From: Ancylostoma caninum
Taxonomy: Eukaryota; Nematoda; Chromadorea; Rhabditida; Ancylostomatidae
Length of the DNA: 64,000 nucleotides
Direction: 5' to 3'
Assembly: GCA_037903475.1 (NCBI GenBank)
Contig: JBAJFG010000562.1
Coordinates: 2,542,001-2,606,000 of the forward strand
The notes beneath the pieces were generated by a model. That model had not been told where the DNA came from. It was given only the letters and a program-made list of their open reading frames with translations, and did no database searches. Shown here one piece after another: positions 1 to 13,900 of this stretch (the first letter of the stretch is position 1; every line of letters begins with the position of its first letter). The position numbers and the translations under genes are program-made.

Positions 1-1045
1 ATGATAATTTCATATATGAATCGAAAGGACATCTAGCAGTTTGTCATATTTAGGTAATTTACCTATATTTTTTAAAAAATAATGGTACAAGAAGAGGTGT
101 AGGAAATGCAGAAACCTAGAGAAAAAGAGACAATTCATGAATTTTCTATAATTTTCCAATTTTCCAGAAATTCTTGAGTCCCTAAATGAGGGTGAACATG
201 ATTTGAGGCGGAATGGCATGTTGCCCCATCAGCCCCAGACCTCATCATGACTCTGTGTTCGTCAAATTCCAGCACAAAACTGCACTTGTCAAGTTACCTC
301 GTCGTCCCGGTTTGTGACGAGTCTGAACATGTCAGGTAAGTAATGTGCTGTACGGTATTTTATGATTTCCGCAATGCACAAAAACCCGTCAGAGTCGGCA
401 GCCGGGTTTTTTATGGCTGCCGAATCGTGCCAGATTCTTGTTTTTCATGTTTGATACGTGGCAAAAACACGGTGTCGACCGATTCAATCTGCGATGCTAC
501 ATATGACATGGGTTTCATAGGGTTCTGAAAAATCGATAAAAAGCCAGTTTTTCAGGAAGGGGGGGGGGAATGAGGTGGAAATGGAGCAGCTATGGTGGTG
601 AAGTGAGAGACCGGAGATTTAGTGAAAAAAACCCCAACTTACAAGAAAAACTTGGATGAGAATAATGTGGGAAGGAAAGCAAGCGAGAACTGGTCCCCAG
701 GCAATAGGAGCGTAGTGCTGTGTGAGGTAAGCTCCAGAAACCTTTCGTAATTCCAGGGCTGTTGAAGGTTCCATAGGATGACTAGCCGCCGCTTGTGATT
801 TTCACCATATTGAGTCACTGGAAGATCTTTCCAGCCATGACCGCGGAAAAATTCGAAGTCAGGGAGAAGAGAACGAGAAAGAGGAAAAGAAAGAGGAGGA
901 AAGTACAGAAAAAAATTCGAGAACCTCTTGACTTTTTCTTCCAAATTTTCTTCACAATCCAGCCTTGGACACTCGGTCTTTCGAAAAATTAAAATACAGT
1001 TTAAGTAAAATTTGGATTTTGAGCACTCGAAAATGTTTAGGTGGT
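1..1045. other. No gene seen
   Basis: No exon with convincing splice signals or protein-like sequence was found on either strand. A G run lies near 558-567. One inverted copy of the motif GCGAGAACTGGTCCCC lies at 683-698; it belongs to the dispersed family that forms the tandem array starting at 1053. Confidence 0.5.
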
Positions 1046-1052
1046 TTTTATA

Positions 1053-1700
1053 GGGACCAGTTCTCGCTCAACACCTATGCGTGATTATAGTTGCTGATCT
1101 ATCGTTGTCTTCAATTTTTTTTTCCAGAGAATATGATGTAGATCACTCAACACAGTGTTCGGAGAGGTTAGCAAGAGGCGTGGCTTATCCGTACAGTTAT
1201 GGACCAGTTTTATGGGGAACAGTTCTCGCCTAATATTTCATAGCTATTGGAAATTGCTCTCCTACCACTTGATTTTACGCTTTTAACGTGATGCAGTTCG
1301 TTCTATGTAATACTCGTAGGAGTTAGGGCTGGAAAGGAGTTATTCGTGTGCGCTAGTCTCTGTAGGGACCAGTTCTCGTTTCACATATATGAGCGATTAC
1401 AATTGTTGATTTATCGTTGGTTTCACCTTTTCATATTATTCAGTTTGTTAAACGCTGTTTTCGCGGAGGTTAGCGAAAGGACATACTCACATAGTTTCTA
1501 TGGGGACCAGTTCTCGTCGAATATTTCACAGTTACTAGCAATCGCTGCCTTATCAATTGACTTAACGTTCTCAATATGATGCAGTCCGTTCGATGAAATA
1601 TTTTCGCAGGTCTGCAAGGGTTAAATGTGGTTATTCATATACAGTAGTTTCGCGGGGATCAGTTCTCGCTTAATAATCTATAGCTACTCAAATATAAGGT
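1053..1700. repeat. Degenerate tandem array built on a GGGACCAGTTCTCGC core
   Basis: Five cores start at about 1053, 1214, 1365, 1502 and 1654. Copies 1 and 3 resemble each other beyond the core (a TTGATNTATCGTTG stretch, then GAGGTTAGC). Copies 2 and 4 share a different continuation (ATATTTCA, then TTGANTTAACG and GATGCAGT). The array is therefore a repeated dimer of roughly 290-310 bp rather than a simple 150-bp monomer. Copy 5 begins another unit and fades out. Inverted solo cores lie at 683, 6251 and 6687. The family is not recognised. Confidence 0.65.
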
Positions 1701-2181
1701 GCAATCAGGTTAAATACGACCAATCAATTGCTCGGACAACTGTTCCTAGAGTACAGGTCGATCGAGAAAGCTCTCGTGTTGACAGCAACTTGCATATTTC
1801 GCAAAAAGTGGAGCATTCGATCTTGGCATCCTTCGGACAACTGCTCCTCAATCATCCTCAACCCCTAATTTTACTGTCATAGCCTTGTGGAAACCCCCAA
1901 TTTCAACCATGTGCTTCACCAATGACCCCGCCGACTCGCCCCACGCCCCCGTTCCTTGCCAGTTGTGATGTTGGTAAAGGGCTGGGTTGGGATGGTAGAT
2001 GTGTATTCCACCGGGGCACGAAACACCACACAGTCAATTGGATCAATGAGCGGGGCGGAACACGATCGACGGGGGCGACGGTGGCGGCGATGTGCCAGCG
2101 CCGTCGCCTGTTTTGTTCTCGAATCCTTCGATGGAAAATCGTGCGAGTGCAAAAAACCACTCTCGGGAATGCCTATCCCAG

Positions 2182-2267
2182 GATGTGGCGAAAAAACATG
2201 AAAGTAGGCGTGGCCTCAAGCCCAAATACGGGGCCTTTGATGATGAGAAGTATGACAAGGCGCTTTG
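2182..2267 (+). CDS. Candidate internal exon, unknown protein
   Basis: The segment has an acceptor (CTATCCCAG) before 2182 and a donor (GTAAGAA) after 2267. Between them 28 codons are open in phase 0, leaving in phase 2. The translation has balanced, charged composition (…RRGLKPKYGAFDDEKYDKAL), unlike random GC-rich sequence. A possible upstream exon ends near 2138 across a 43-bp intron and keeps phase 0. Several overlapping frames are also open here, so the frame choice rests on composition and splice sites alone. No family was recognised. Confidence 0.35.
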
Positions 2268-2399
2268 GTAAGAACTCTGCCAACAAAGGTGTGTCGGAGA
2301 CAAGAAGGCGTCACCTGACGGTACGTATCATTGTTTGGTGTGATAAATCTACAAAAGTGGGCAAGGGACGAGTTTTCCGGTTTGTTTAACAGTATACAC

Positions 2400-4560
2400 C
2401 ACAGACCAATCAGGAAAAGGTCATAAGAACATGCAGACAATAGCACTTTGCTAATGATCGCTGAACACCAAAGCGCTTTCTTAGCTTTTTCGCTGATTAC
2501 TGACACCAGAAGACGAGTTCAGGACGAGTTTTCGGGTCTAATGAATGGTGTTGACACAGTTCCGCTGAGGAAAACTATTGGTTACTGAACCTTAGTGTGG
2601 GTTTATTCCCATGCAAGCAACTTGTCCAGCAATACAAGCTGCCCAGGGTGTGGGTGGTAAATTTATCCAGGAAAGTGAACTATTTGCCGCTAATAGCCGC
2701 GGAGAAAAATTTCTTGATCCGCTTCAACATGGTCCAGTTTCACAAGAATTTCCAGTTGTGGAGTGTTATAGCAGGGAAGTGCGGCGCGTCCGGGCTCTGC
2801 TATTGGCCAGTTGAACGGGTCGACCAATCGCAGACCAGTCGCCCCGCCCACTCGAGAAACAGCGCTCCACGGAGTAGATTTCTTCGCACCTTTTTCCTTC
2901 CAGGAACGAGAAATGCAACGGAAAATTGGCGGAGATGAATTTGAATATTGAAAAATGGCTTGAACAGCGATGTGGCAATTCCGCTTGATGAACCGCTTTC
3001 GGTTCGGCTATTAGCGCCCGCCTTCCCTTTTCTCTGGGGATTCATGCGATATGTGGTTAGACATTAATGGGGAAATAAGAATTCAGAAGAAAAAATGATA
3101 GAAGTGAGGTGAAAATGGGGGAAAATGGGAGGGAAAATCTATATATGCCACCATTTGAAATTGAAATCCTTTCCATTATCTGAGAAAACCAAAATTTCGC
3201 TAGTTTCGCTAGTAGCGCAGCGGGAAGAACAACTTGAAATTCTTCTTGTACCAAAAAAAAAAACATGGACAATCCCTGCGAAACCCGCTTAGAATGCGTC
3301 ATAAAATGCTGCACATCTCTAGCACAGCTGCCAATTTGTATGACTGTCTGCGTCTCCCATCAATCCACTGCCTCTAACGCTATCGCAACCTGCGTACACG
3401 TATGGAACACCTACAACCATGATAAAATTTGCTTGGAATTTTGAAAAGAGCACTTTTTGCATCGTGACTGCGTCATTTTCGCACGTTTTGATGGATGATG
3501 TATGGTGAAAAAAGAGCGGAACGGCAAAGTGAACGATGCAGCATGGCGCGGCGACTACAGAACGCACGTAGAAAAACGGCATTGTTTGAGTGCGATGCGT
3601 ACGTGACGCTTGCGAAAAAAAAAACACGACGACACTACAGTTGACGTGTGTGAAGAAACGTGACGTGAAACGGTGAGGAACGAAAGGCCTAATGAGCCGT
3701 GACGTCGTCGTCGTCATCGAGCCTAGGAAATTTTTAACGCACGAACAATTCGCAGTCATCTCGTGTGGTACAATGCGTGCGTGCGTGCGACGAGTGAACT
3801 TGTCCGAAATTGTCGTCCATTTGCAATAATTGAATGGGTGGTTGACGACAAAATTATCGCCGCACTAAGCGCGGAGGGAGAGAGTAAGGGTTGGCGAATT
3901 TCCGTTACCGGGGGAAAGAGATTCGCGGATTTTGACGATGTTGAAAGTATGGATATCGATTGGCGAATGACTCGTGGGAAAAAGCGGAATGATCACCCGT
4001 TACGTGAATATTAAACTGACGTTCAGCAAAAACACCGGCAGCGGTCATTGGCCAGTTTATCGGAAGGTCGGTCAGCGGAAACTTCTGCTCGCCCTTATCG
4101 ATCGCTGATGAAGTAACGTCAGAGTAGTAGGTTACAGTGCATCTGATTTTGAATCAATCACAGCGAAGTAATGGGTAGCCATTTTTCAGGGTTTATCTGG
4201 TATTCTTAGGATAATAATGGGGTAATAAAATATGAATCCCTGACCAAAATTACAAAAAAAAAGATTCGTTTCATGAAATTCTTCCCATTTAATCCCAGGA
4301 AGAAAGCTTCTGGAGCATCAAGAAGTCCCCGGATTCACAGACCTTTGATTAAAGGTTATTGGAGCTATGGAACATAAATACTTTAATAAAAACACCTAGA
4401 AAAGCTTAGAGTGAAAATTCCCCCCCCCCCCCCAGTTTTGAATTGTTTTCAATTTTGAGAATTATTATCGGCTTTCTGATTGTTTATGAGTTTCATCCAT
4501 AAAAAATCCTCAATAACGTTCCCACATGCTTCCTATTTAACTGCTTCCGAAGTTCTCAAA
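2400..4560. other. No convincing gene
   Basis: Open frames of 60-146 codons occur on both strands, for example minus 3319-3759 and plus 3763-4014. None has a recognisable domain, start context or splice partner. A pocket at about 2815-2880 has CCAAT-like and CCCCGCCC-like stretches that could be promoter-related, but no transcript start can be tied to it. A C run lies at about 4419-4434. Confidence 0.4.
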
Positions 4561-4566
4561 AAACGG

Positions 4567-5310
4567 CAGAAATCCAATCGATGTTTACGACTGCCGCAAC
4601 GCAGCCGCACGCAAGCGCACGCATGGGTGGTGTCGCGGTGCGGCATACTCCTTAGCTTCTGTTAAGCAATGGGAACGACAATAAGGTACTTGAGCTTGTC
4701 GCTCTTCAGCGAAGAAAAAATCGGAAGGAACTCATTCAAGGGGTCGGCTTAAGTGTACGCGACGCGACCGCACGCGACCGCGTGCGAATGCCAGTAACAG
4801 CATGCTGTGGCTGCAGTGCTTCTCAACTAAGTTCCTGGTTCCTGTTCAGGGTTGGAAGTGACGGGGTCAAAGGGCATCTTACTACAGAAAATTAGCAGAA
4901 ATCCAATGAATATACAGTTTAGCGTTCACAACAAGCAACGCAACCGCTCGCGATCGCTTGCAGCTGCAGCGCGGCCCAACTTGGCTTCTAATTCGTATCA
5001 AGCGAAATATATGAATATGAGGGCACCAAAAATGTAAAGCACCCTGAAAAAAAAATAAATCCCAAAAATGCAACCACTTGCTAACTTCTGCGAATTGGTC
5101 TCCGAGCGTTAAAGCGCACGCGACCGCTCGTGACTGCTTGCAACCGCTTGCACTGATGGTAGGGAGCTTCAAATGGCCTTCAAAAATGCAAACGAAGGGG
5201 GAAGGGGATGGCTGAGGGAGGACTAGCATAACTAAGAAACTGTGTGAATTCTTATTCGATATTCAAGCTTGCCTCCGCACACGCGACGCGACCGCACGCA
5301 TGGACCGTAG
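4567..5310. repeat. GC-rich repeat recurring about every 170 bp
   Basis: Blocks of alternating CGCACGCGACCGC-type sequence recur at about 4591, 4757, 4937, 5107 and 5278, spaced 166-180 bp apart in AT-richer DNA. A flanking stretch, GCAGAAATCCAAT, occurs before the blocks at about 4568 and 4890, which points to a degenerate tandem array rather than chance. No coding capacity is claimed. Confidence 0.5.
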
Positions 5311-8300
5311 TTCGACGTAGCTTGTTTCCTAATTGGTGGCAGGTACTAGAATTGGCTACGCGGGCCTAGATAGCGTTGAATTTTTATTTTATTTTTGAAG
5401 TATGTGGATATACGTAGATATGATATCTTCCTGCATTTTATACCAATTCGCTTGTTCCACAGTAGGTTATTGTGACTACTATAACCAACAGCTTTTTCAG
5501 ACCAACTCACAACAATTTGTTAACTGCTTTTCACAGGTGATAACTTGTAAAAACTTCAAAACAATGTTGTAAAAAACCTTTTGTTGGGTAAAGACCAATC
5601 AATTTAAGAATCCATCCAGTTTCTTTGAGTCTGACCCTGAGATACCATGTGAATTCGTGAGTCATAGCGTTTTTCTCAAGTTCTCATTGTTCACCTATGA
5701 GTCAGCCATGTTGATGGGTTAACTAGGTAACACGTCGGCATCCTCTGTGTTCAGGTGAAACTTTGAACTTTCAATCCTAACATTGTGACGGAATTTCAGG
5801 CTCCTGTAAGTGAATAGAGGGGAATTGCGGGGACCGGATCCACAGGAAGGTACGGTTTAACTGGTTCTTGTAGCAGTGTTTGCCTGTATTCACTCGATTA
5901 GAGAGGCCTGAGCCTGGCATAATTGAGATTACCCAGGGTAAACATGTCGGTGCCCGTTTTAGGATGGGTAAATCTGGGGCTTATCCAGGGTAACCCCGGT
6001 GGTGCATGCGACCTCTGAGGCTTCCGAAAAAAATCACATTGATATATTTTCTTACATTACGGACCCCAAACAAAGGAAAGTGGGATTAGAGCTAGGAATC
6101 GACCGAAAGATACGAAAGCTCTAAAAGCTCAGGAATCCTGGATGATGGGAAAGTTCCAGATTTCTTCTACAATAACCTCAGAGATAACCATAACCAATAA
6201 AAAACCAAGAGGCCAGGTCTGATATAACTCGGCTATACACAAGTCTTATGGCGAGAACTGGTCCCCACCTCGATAAATCGGCTAACTTATTGCCATCAAC
6301 AAGTCATTTAGCTCCAGAAATTATCAAAAATAAGGAACAGGAACATTGCCATTGATTCGATTAATCAATTTCGAATTTGGATGTTTAAAAAGAAAAGATT
6401 ATAACCTTGGAGGCTGTGCGGTTCGACCCACCCTCTCAGGACGTTCCTATTTTCGAATATGGTCCCAAATTGTTAATTAGATTAATTAAGTAATCAATTA
6501 ATTGGTTCTTATCCAGTCCTAAATATAGGGAATCTTATAGAACGTAACTGATGGAAAAGTTAGGGGAGATCCAGATTTTGGATGACTTCCAGCTATTCCT
6601 TTCACAAAAAACCTATTGATTCAAAGGCCGATTCCAGTGCTATGTCTATTCATAGGATGAGGTGGGATGTACATTTACGCATCTATGCGAGAACTGGTCC
6701 CTAAGTTCTAGGCACACTTTCGTTTTCCCGCCATCTCAGGTTATTTTGATACCTCGAGGCGTTATTTTGATACCTCAAGGCTTGACGATCACCGTCACTG
6801 GTATCCGTGAAAGTTTGTGGATCAATCACTTTTCTGTCCTTGACCATATATGGATGAGCCGCTAACACACCAAGGGACATTAGTATTGCCTCCCTTAACG
6901 ATCCAAGAAATAATCAGAGATCAGTCGCTTATCTAGTTATAGCCATCCAAAGATCAGCCTGCATTTCTATCCCCAAATCCATGAACCATTCAATAGAATA
7001 CCCTAGATGCACTACTGTGACTAGCGAAGGTAATTGGCAGGGGCGGTTTTACCAGTTATCGATTAACGAGAATATGTTTGCTGGTTGTGTAGTTGACGTG
7101 CAGCAACCAGGCAGTTGAAGGTTAGGGCAATCATAATGGGAAAATCGAGGAAAAATCATGGAAAAAGCGGATTTATCGGTGAGGCACGAGTTATCGACAG
7201 ATACATGCCATATGAGGGGTTGGAATTTGCCGGAATTTTGGGCGAGAGGGTAATTTCCAGGTGCAGAAAAATGAAGCGAAGTTTCAAGGAAATTTCTGGA
7301 ACAGGAAAAGTCTTGAATCCTGGATAGGCCTGTTTCATGGAATCCTAAAGAAGGAGCTGGAATTACTCAGGAAAAGAGAGAAACCGCCGAAAATACCTTA
7401 CGAATGGCACATTGCATTGTAGTAGTCACTTGAGGACATCCACGTATTTGTTCACTACTCTCATAGCACTTAAATGGTAGTAAACTTGTACTTCATGAAG
7501 CAGGCGACAAGTGTTCCAAGCTAAAGAACCCATGAAACGAGTTGTCATTGAGTGTTACCATAAATGATCACTGCATGGGAGTGGGAAGAGTGGCAGTTTG
7601 ACGCTCGGATGAGAGTTCATGGGTAATCCAGGTATTTCCTTCACAAATTTAGTAAGTCTCGTTCAAATTTGATCTCACCCTCGAAAGCCAAATCGGACAA
7701 CTAGCACAATTTTGTTAGATGCACAAGTGACGAATGGAACAGTTTGCAGGACGTGTCTGAGCAACGACAAGTACAATCAGAACATGACGAAAACGACGGA
7801 GAGTGCTTCATTCAAAGGACATGCCGCCAAGACCTTTAACGACTCGACTTTTTTCCGTGTAATTTTGCGCAACGGCATGATTTAGCCGCGTAAACACGCT
7901 CGGCATTGCCCTATTACGTGCTCGGGAAAAAACAGCTGACAAGATGTGAACTACGGAAAAATCGCAATAAAAAAAGCAAAGAAAACGAAGCAATGAAAAG
8001 AGCAGAAAACGAAATCAGCTGATCGATCACATGACGAGATTAGCCGTAAAAAACTACGAATTGCACAGTGTAGTGCCAGTGTGGAAATTCGCTTACCTGT
8101 TCTACAAGGAACACAAGTATTAGGGCGCGCATGTGCTGCGACCGTGCGCGATGACTGTGAGACTTGCGTTCGTCGGCCACGCCTACGCGCCTCTGCGACG
8201 CTCCGCGGCAGCAGCAGCTGGCTGCGACGGGCGTTGGCGGCGCTGCGCAGCGAGCGCAAGCAGCTGCGCCGCTGCCCTATCGCTACGGCATCATCTTCCG

Positions 8301-10912
8301 TCAAGGACACTGATGCGGAGTGATGAAAGAGCGATTGGTGAAGTGTGATCCGGCGCTAGCTGGGTTTCTACGTTGCCTTGCTAGGAAAGGGACGCGGAGT
8401 TCGAGCGGTAAGGGTCAAACCGGACAAATTTTTGCATAGTTCAGGTAACGAATCGTCCACAACAGCTATCTTTGACGCATTCGCGACCTTGCGCTTTTGG
8501 CATGGTGTGTCATATGGGACACACACGCTTTTGCACAAGTCGGACCAGTGCTCAACCGCTTGAGCACGTAGTGGCAGGAATTTTTCCTCCGCCGCATAAT
8601 ACCCCGAGTTTGACCAAATCTGAACCCGATCTATTTCTCTTTTGTGATCGTCAAGAGTATTTCCAAATGTTTGTCTTCCATTCACTCGATACTGACTGTA
8701 GTTTCTTCTTCATAGTATGTATCGTTCTCTCTGATGTATGCTTCAACCACATGTCAAAAAAAGTTTGAGTGAAGATCTGCTCTGCCCAGCGCAGGTATGG
8801 AAAGTAGTATAACACTACATGGAAGTTTGCTAATTATGACTGCTCCACAGAGATATAACTCTGAAAAGAACGTGCGCACCCGGTTGAGCACGCAGTCCAA
8901 CGCGTCGCCCCATGAGTGTCAACCGGTTGAGCACATTATCGCGAAGGTGTTAATTTTACTTTCGTTTTGAAGATATGTACTTAGATTTTATTTTCTGTTT
9001 CGTGCACTATCCTTGTAACCTAAAAAGGACTGATTTGTGTGCTCTACCTTCTCTCCTGCACTCATCGGTTAGGTAGAGTTAACTCATACCTGGGTCATTT
9101 ATCAGTACTTATATTGTGAACGCAAATTATTCACTACATAGTTGGATACATACATAATATGAATACCAGTTCAAAGAGGTTCCTGAGATACCGAACCCGC
9201 TACAGGACGTGCTTGCTAGATAACAGCACGTGTATGATTCCAATTCTAAGTGAAAGAACACCACTCACGCGCAACTTTCACGGATCAAAAAGTTCCTGAC
9301 GATTTGTTTTGGTTCATACACATAGATAGGTGATGTCCGACTGCTCCATTTGCATTTTTTCCGTTTTGCAAAAATTAGTTTCCAACGGGGATCAAACCCT
9401 GGACCTGTTTGAACATAAATACGACTTCTGTGTCACTCCAGTTGCTTAGAATAAGTGTGTAGATGTGCGACAACTACCTGGTTGTTTTCTTAATAAAACT
9501 TGAAATCCAAAAACAAAAATTAGAAATCGAAAAGTGAAAAGTTATTTTTAGAAATTAATTGAACTCAAAAAATATCTCCCCGATATTTTGGAAGTTGTTG
9601 AATTACAAAAACAAAAACATAAAAAAAATTAAATGTTCTGAAGGGAGGGTCCCATTTTTCCCGTCCACAAGAGGGGGTCGCCTCGGGGTCGGAATTTTAC
9701 CAACACCGCGCTCGATCCTGTTTATGCATCATACATATAGTATTATTGTAGATGGGGACAAGAGCTTCTTCTTATTAACTGGGGACAAGCTGGCGGAAGC
9801 AGCCGCCATCAGGCATGTTTAAGAAGTCGCATTAATGAGACGTACTTTTGCTATTACCCCACTTACTGGCGGAAAGGCGCTAAGCGGCGAATGCGTACTT
9901 GAATTATAACAAGGTACAACGTAGTTACACAGAAGCTCTCATCGCAAACTGGTAAGGAAGACCACCACTCATCGTTCAAACTCAGGTCACTTAGACCCAC
10001 AATGGTTCACTTTTGAAATCCTTAAAGAAAGTCGTTGGATGTGAACATATTACATGTTCAAGATAATCTCTAATATCTATGATATGATAATCCAATTGAG
10101 GCATTTTCACATGCCTTCGCTTTCTAAAACGACGTAACTTCGTCAAAGCCTGACGCGGATTGGCACTTACAGTGGAGAACACGGGAATGTTATTAGAAAA
10201 CATACGAAAAGTCATTAGAACATAGGTAAAGCGGTGAATTCTAGAGGTTGGTTCGCCTTGCCCCTAAGAGTGATTCTCTTTGGTGAGTCCAGAACAATGT
10301 CCGACTAGCCAGGAGGGAGGAAACATTTGCTGGCTAAGAACGTGAATTTGAACTTCACACCACTTTCAGGTCTTTGACAAAGACGTTCTCGTCGAAACGT
10401 TAGGCCAATAATAAAAGATCCACCTAACAACCTGAAAGAAGCAGAAGCATCATTTCACGAATGTTATTAGAGTTTATTTTCACGAATACGCCAAATACAT
10501 ACATGGGATTAGACGCTTCGGTGGTGCCAGAGGGATCTGGCTTCCAGACTTTTTCGGAATCTATGGATTGTTTCACTAGGATACGGTTCACGGTAGGCGC
10601 GGGGGAGCTACAGATTGTGAAGCTGCTGCTCGCCTACGACTCACACGGATTTATCTTCCCAGCGGGTTTATTTGTAGAAAACTAATGTGATAGGCTCCGC
10701 CCACCGCTGGTCATCATAGATCTCAAGAGGTCGCGTTCGCGACAGAGCGTATCCAAAAATGAAAGTACAATGAGTAGCATTAGTTACGTCTTGGGCAGAG
10801 TCGGCATTTCTGTAGTTAAGAATAGACTTGACGTCGTTCTTAGAGAAATTTGACAGCTAAAAATGTTCTTCTACATTAGTAAATTTAATTTTCTAACTAC
10901 TATATATACATA
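5311..10912. other. Mostly non-coding, dispersed repeat fragments
   Basis: No supported gene was found. Inverted GCGAGAACTGGTCCC cores lie at 6251 and 6687. A GC-rich pocket at 8105-8290 has long frames on both strands without splice support. The word CGGTTGAGCAC or a near match recurs near 8556, 8883 and 8931. A minus-strand frame at 8368-8685 is open but shows no family signature. Confidence 0.4.
9382..9455 (-). other. tRNA-like sequence, degenerate
   Basis: Read on the minus strand, a B-box-like GGTTTGATCCC (about 9390-9400) follows an A-box-like TAAGCAACTGG at about tRNA spacing. The acceptor and anticodon stems do not pair, so this is a tRNA pseudogene or the head of a tRNA-derived SINE rather than a working tRNA. 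Confidence 0.3.
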
Positions 10913-13900
10913 TTAGGTTGTAACAAAAGTTTCCGCGGTTTTCGTATAGGCATTTTCAAAGGCTTTTAATAAATGTGAGCTCGCAGAAGATTTTCTAACC
11001 CGCATATGTAGCACAAGCTCTAACCAAGCGCCAGCTATCAGATCACAAGAATGTCCATTGAGCGAGAACCGATTTGCCAAATACAGTGACTTCGAGCACT
11101 GCTCGATCCAGTTTTTTGCGTCATAGTCCACGGATCTCTGGAGCAGCGAAGTGAATCTCCAGCTGTAAAGATGGCAAAAGACCAGTGACTGTTATGGAGC
11201 ATACCTCGATTGGTACCTGTGCCTATTTGATTTCTTATAAAACGTTTTTGTCAAAAATTCCAAAACGGCGGAAACTTATGTTGCAGCCTAATACATCATA
11301 TATTTACTTCGTGATCAGACGACACCAATATTTGGAATCGAATGACAACATCATTCGCTCCGTTCGTTCTGGAATATGAAATTGTTCCATGGATATCTTA
11401 GAATATATGTATTATTTCAATTCGTATATGTATTATTTCAATTCTTATTTGATCTACTCACAAGTTTGCTCACAGTTTTTTGTCGGCTGAGATTTCGGCA
11501 AACCGCCATCTTCAGATCCTGCCTGAAATGGTCGAGTTGAGAAGCCAACTACCCTATCAAATCTCTCCAGAATTTTCCTTTTCCTCTTCGCTGAATCACA
11601 TCTGCTGTGCTTTGGTCCATTGCTGTTCTCCAATTTTTCTGTGTTCATTTCATTTTCTTTCTTGTTGTAGTGAAAAAATTAATTTAATGACATTCGTCTC
11701 TAGCTCCTGATAGCAATTAGCTTGAAATATCTCAAGGTTGGCATATGTATGGCATGCATTAGTCAACTGGAGCAATTTTTCCGCCATTCACTTTGCTTAT
11801 AAAAAAACCTCTTCCCTGACCGAATGCCGTGACTAGGGCAAATTCCAAAGTTTTTTTTTTAAATTTTGCCCCATGGAATTATTAACTTGTCACATTAGAT
11901 TCACCATAAATCGAATCTGCAACATTTATTTCATCATGATTCGTTCTTTTTTTACGTTTCCGGTTACTATCCCGATTTCAAAAAGGTCACCATCCACTTT
12001 CCAAAATGCCCTGAGCTTTCTCAAACTCATGATATGACCTGGTATTCCACCGTTCGCCAAGGTGTACTCGAGGGCGAACCGGGGGCCTTGCTAGGTCCGT
12101 CGAGATTGTGGAGTCGTGGAAAAGCGATGGACTCACTGTGCTGAAGATGTAGGAAGCGCCTCGTTAAATGACCAGCCCTTTTTCACCGGGAAACTATGTT
12201 GGAATTTACGTTTTTCCATGGCTTGTTGTCGGTTCTGCCCGGAGTTATATGATTAAGTCTGTGGATTTCTCTTTGAATCAAACTTTTTTCCTCAAGAATT
12301 TGTGTTTTTGGATAGGATTCTAAGCAAAAAAAGGGATCAGAAGGAAAAAGGTCGACATGAATATATGTATTTGGAAATATTTTTCGCGTTCAATTATGTG
12401 CATCGAAGAGCAGACTGACTTGAAATTTGAAGCAGCATACAGTTAATTAAGTGTCATCTAGTGGAGAATGGGTAATTTCATACCTAGGTTGATTCATACT
12501 CAGGTTTTGGGGAATTTCCTGAAAAAATCCTAACTTCATTGACCTCGCCGGTGCAGTAGAAGATCGTGAACGAATTTGATCTCAAATAACAATGCCAGTG
12601 CACGTGCTACGCCTAGGACGGTCAGTCGTTCCAGAATGTGTTCCTTTGCTTTTTCTGTTAGATATTTGTATACTTTTGCTCTTTTTTTAGATCGCTTCGA
12701 AACAAAACTACTTTTCTCTAGCTTGCACACTGCTTCATTTTTTGGTTTCTGCGCCAAATTCTCAGCTTCCTGGAAATTTAGTGTTTTGTAAACTATTGTG
12801 GTTTTACCAATAGCATGTTCTCAAATGTGGCTGTTGAATATCCAAGGAACACAAATAATTTGATTAGGGGCTATAAATCAATGTCACGACCATGCTTATT
12901 TTGAAAATTTAACTGCTACCAATAACATTGTCACCGCCTCTGTCCATCGCTGCGGTCCCACAGCGTTTATGCAGTCACGGAATTCGCCTATCCTTTTGAA
13001 AAGCACTGTGAACACCTGTATACCACCATTTCCTCTAATTCATTTCGAGTCTCTATATAATCAACCTAGAAGCCGTGTTTTTTTTCGCATCGTTATGCAT
13101 TTATGCAGCACGAAACACGGATTTGAGGTTATCGTGGGTTTTTCTTGGGTTTTACTCCGTATTTGGACGCGCATGAGTTTTGCATGGATTTGACCATTCT
13201 TAGAGGACTTAAAAACCGTGTTTTGCATGAAATTGAAGATGCAAATCTCATGATTAAGACATGCGTGCTCTCGCAATCTTTTAATAAATAGTTCTGTACC
13301 AGCAATGGTCAAATCCTTGCAAAACCCATGCATACCCATTCAGAACCCATGTGTTCCAAAAATCCGATGCAAATTCGATACAGAACGCCCGAAAAACCCA
13401 TGTATACCGTTGCAAAACCCATGCAAAGCCCATGCAAAACACGTATCCATGGGTGTGCATGGGTTTTGCATGAATTTAATCATCGCTGGTAGTGATCTAT
13501 TGATTTCAAAAAAAAAAACGTGTTTTGCACATGCACGCTTGTCTCAGCCATGAAATTTGCACCTTTTAATCTCATGCAAAAACGACTCCTAGGCTTCCTG
13601 ATTGTGAACACTACTTGCTTTCGTTTATTTTTACGTCCCTCTGGTTTACTGTAGGTATTTTTGCTTGTTTCCTGGTCCTGTAACGAACTAAATGTTAGTT
13701 ATCTTGACTCCATATCGTATTTCATTCTGAGCTACGGTAGGATATACCGTAGGAAGCTTGGGAAAATGCTGATCCAAGCATAAAAATGGCTGTGTCAAGC
13801 AAAATGATGTTATCAGTCGATGTCAGCGCCCGAGACAACGCCTTTCCTCCATTCCCGTGGACTCTAGCGGTCCGAATTTCTGCGGAAGTGCGGATATCTT

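Noticed and set aside
1922..2389. 155-codon plus-strand ORF as a gene
   Set aside because: GC-rich with several long overlapping frames on both strands; only the shorter spliced segment at 2182-2267 looks protein-like.
3319..3759. 146-codon minus-strand ORF
   Set aside because: No start context, splice partner or domain; composition is that of non-coding sequence.
10913..10938. Mariner terminal repeat (TTAGGTTGTAACAAAAG)
   Set aside because: It coincides with the last codons of gene D, no partner end was found, and the upstream frame is not transposase-like.
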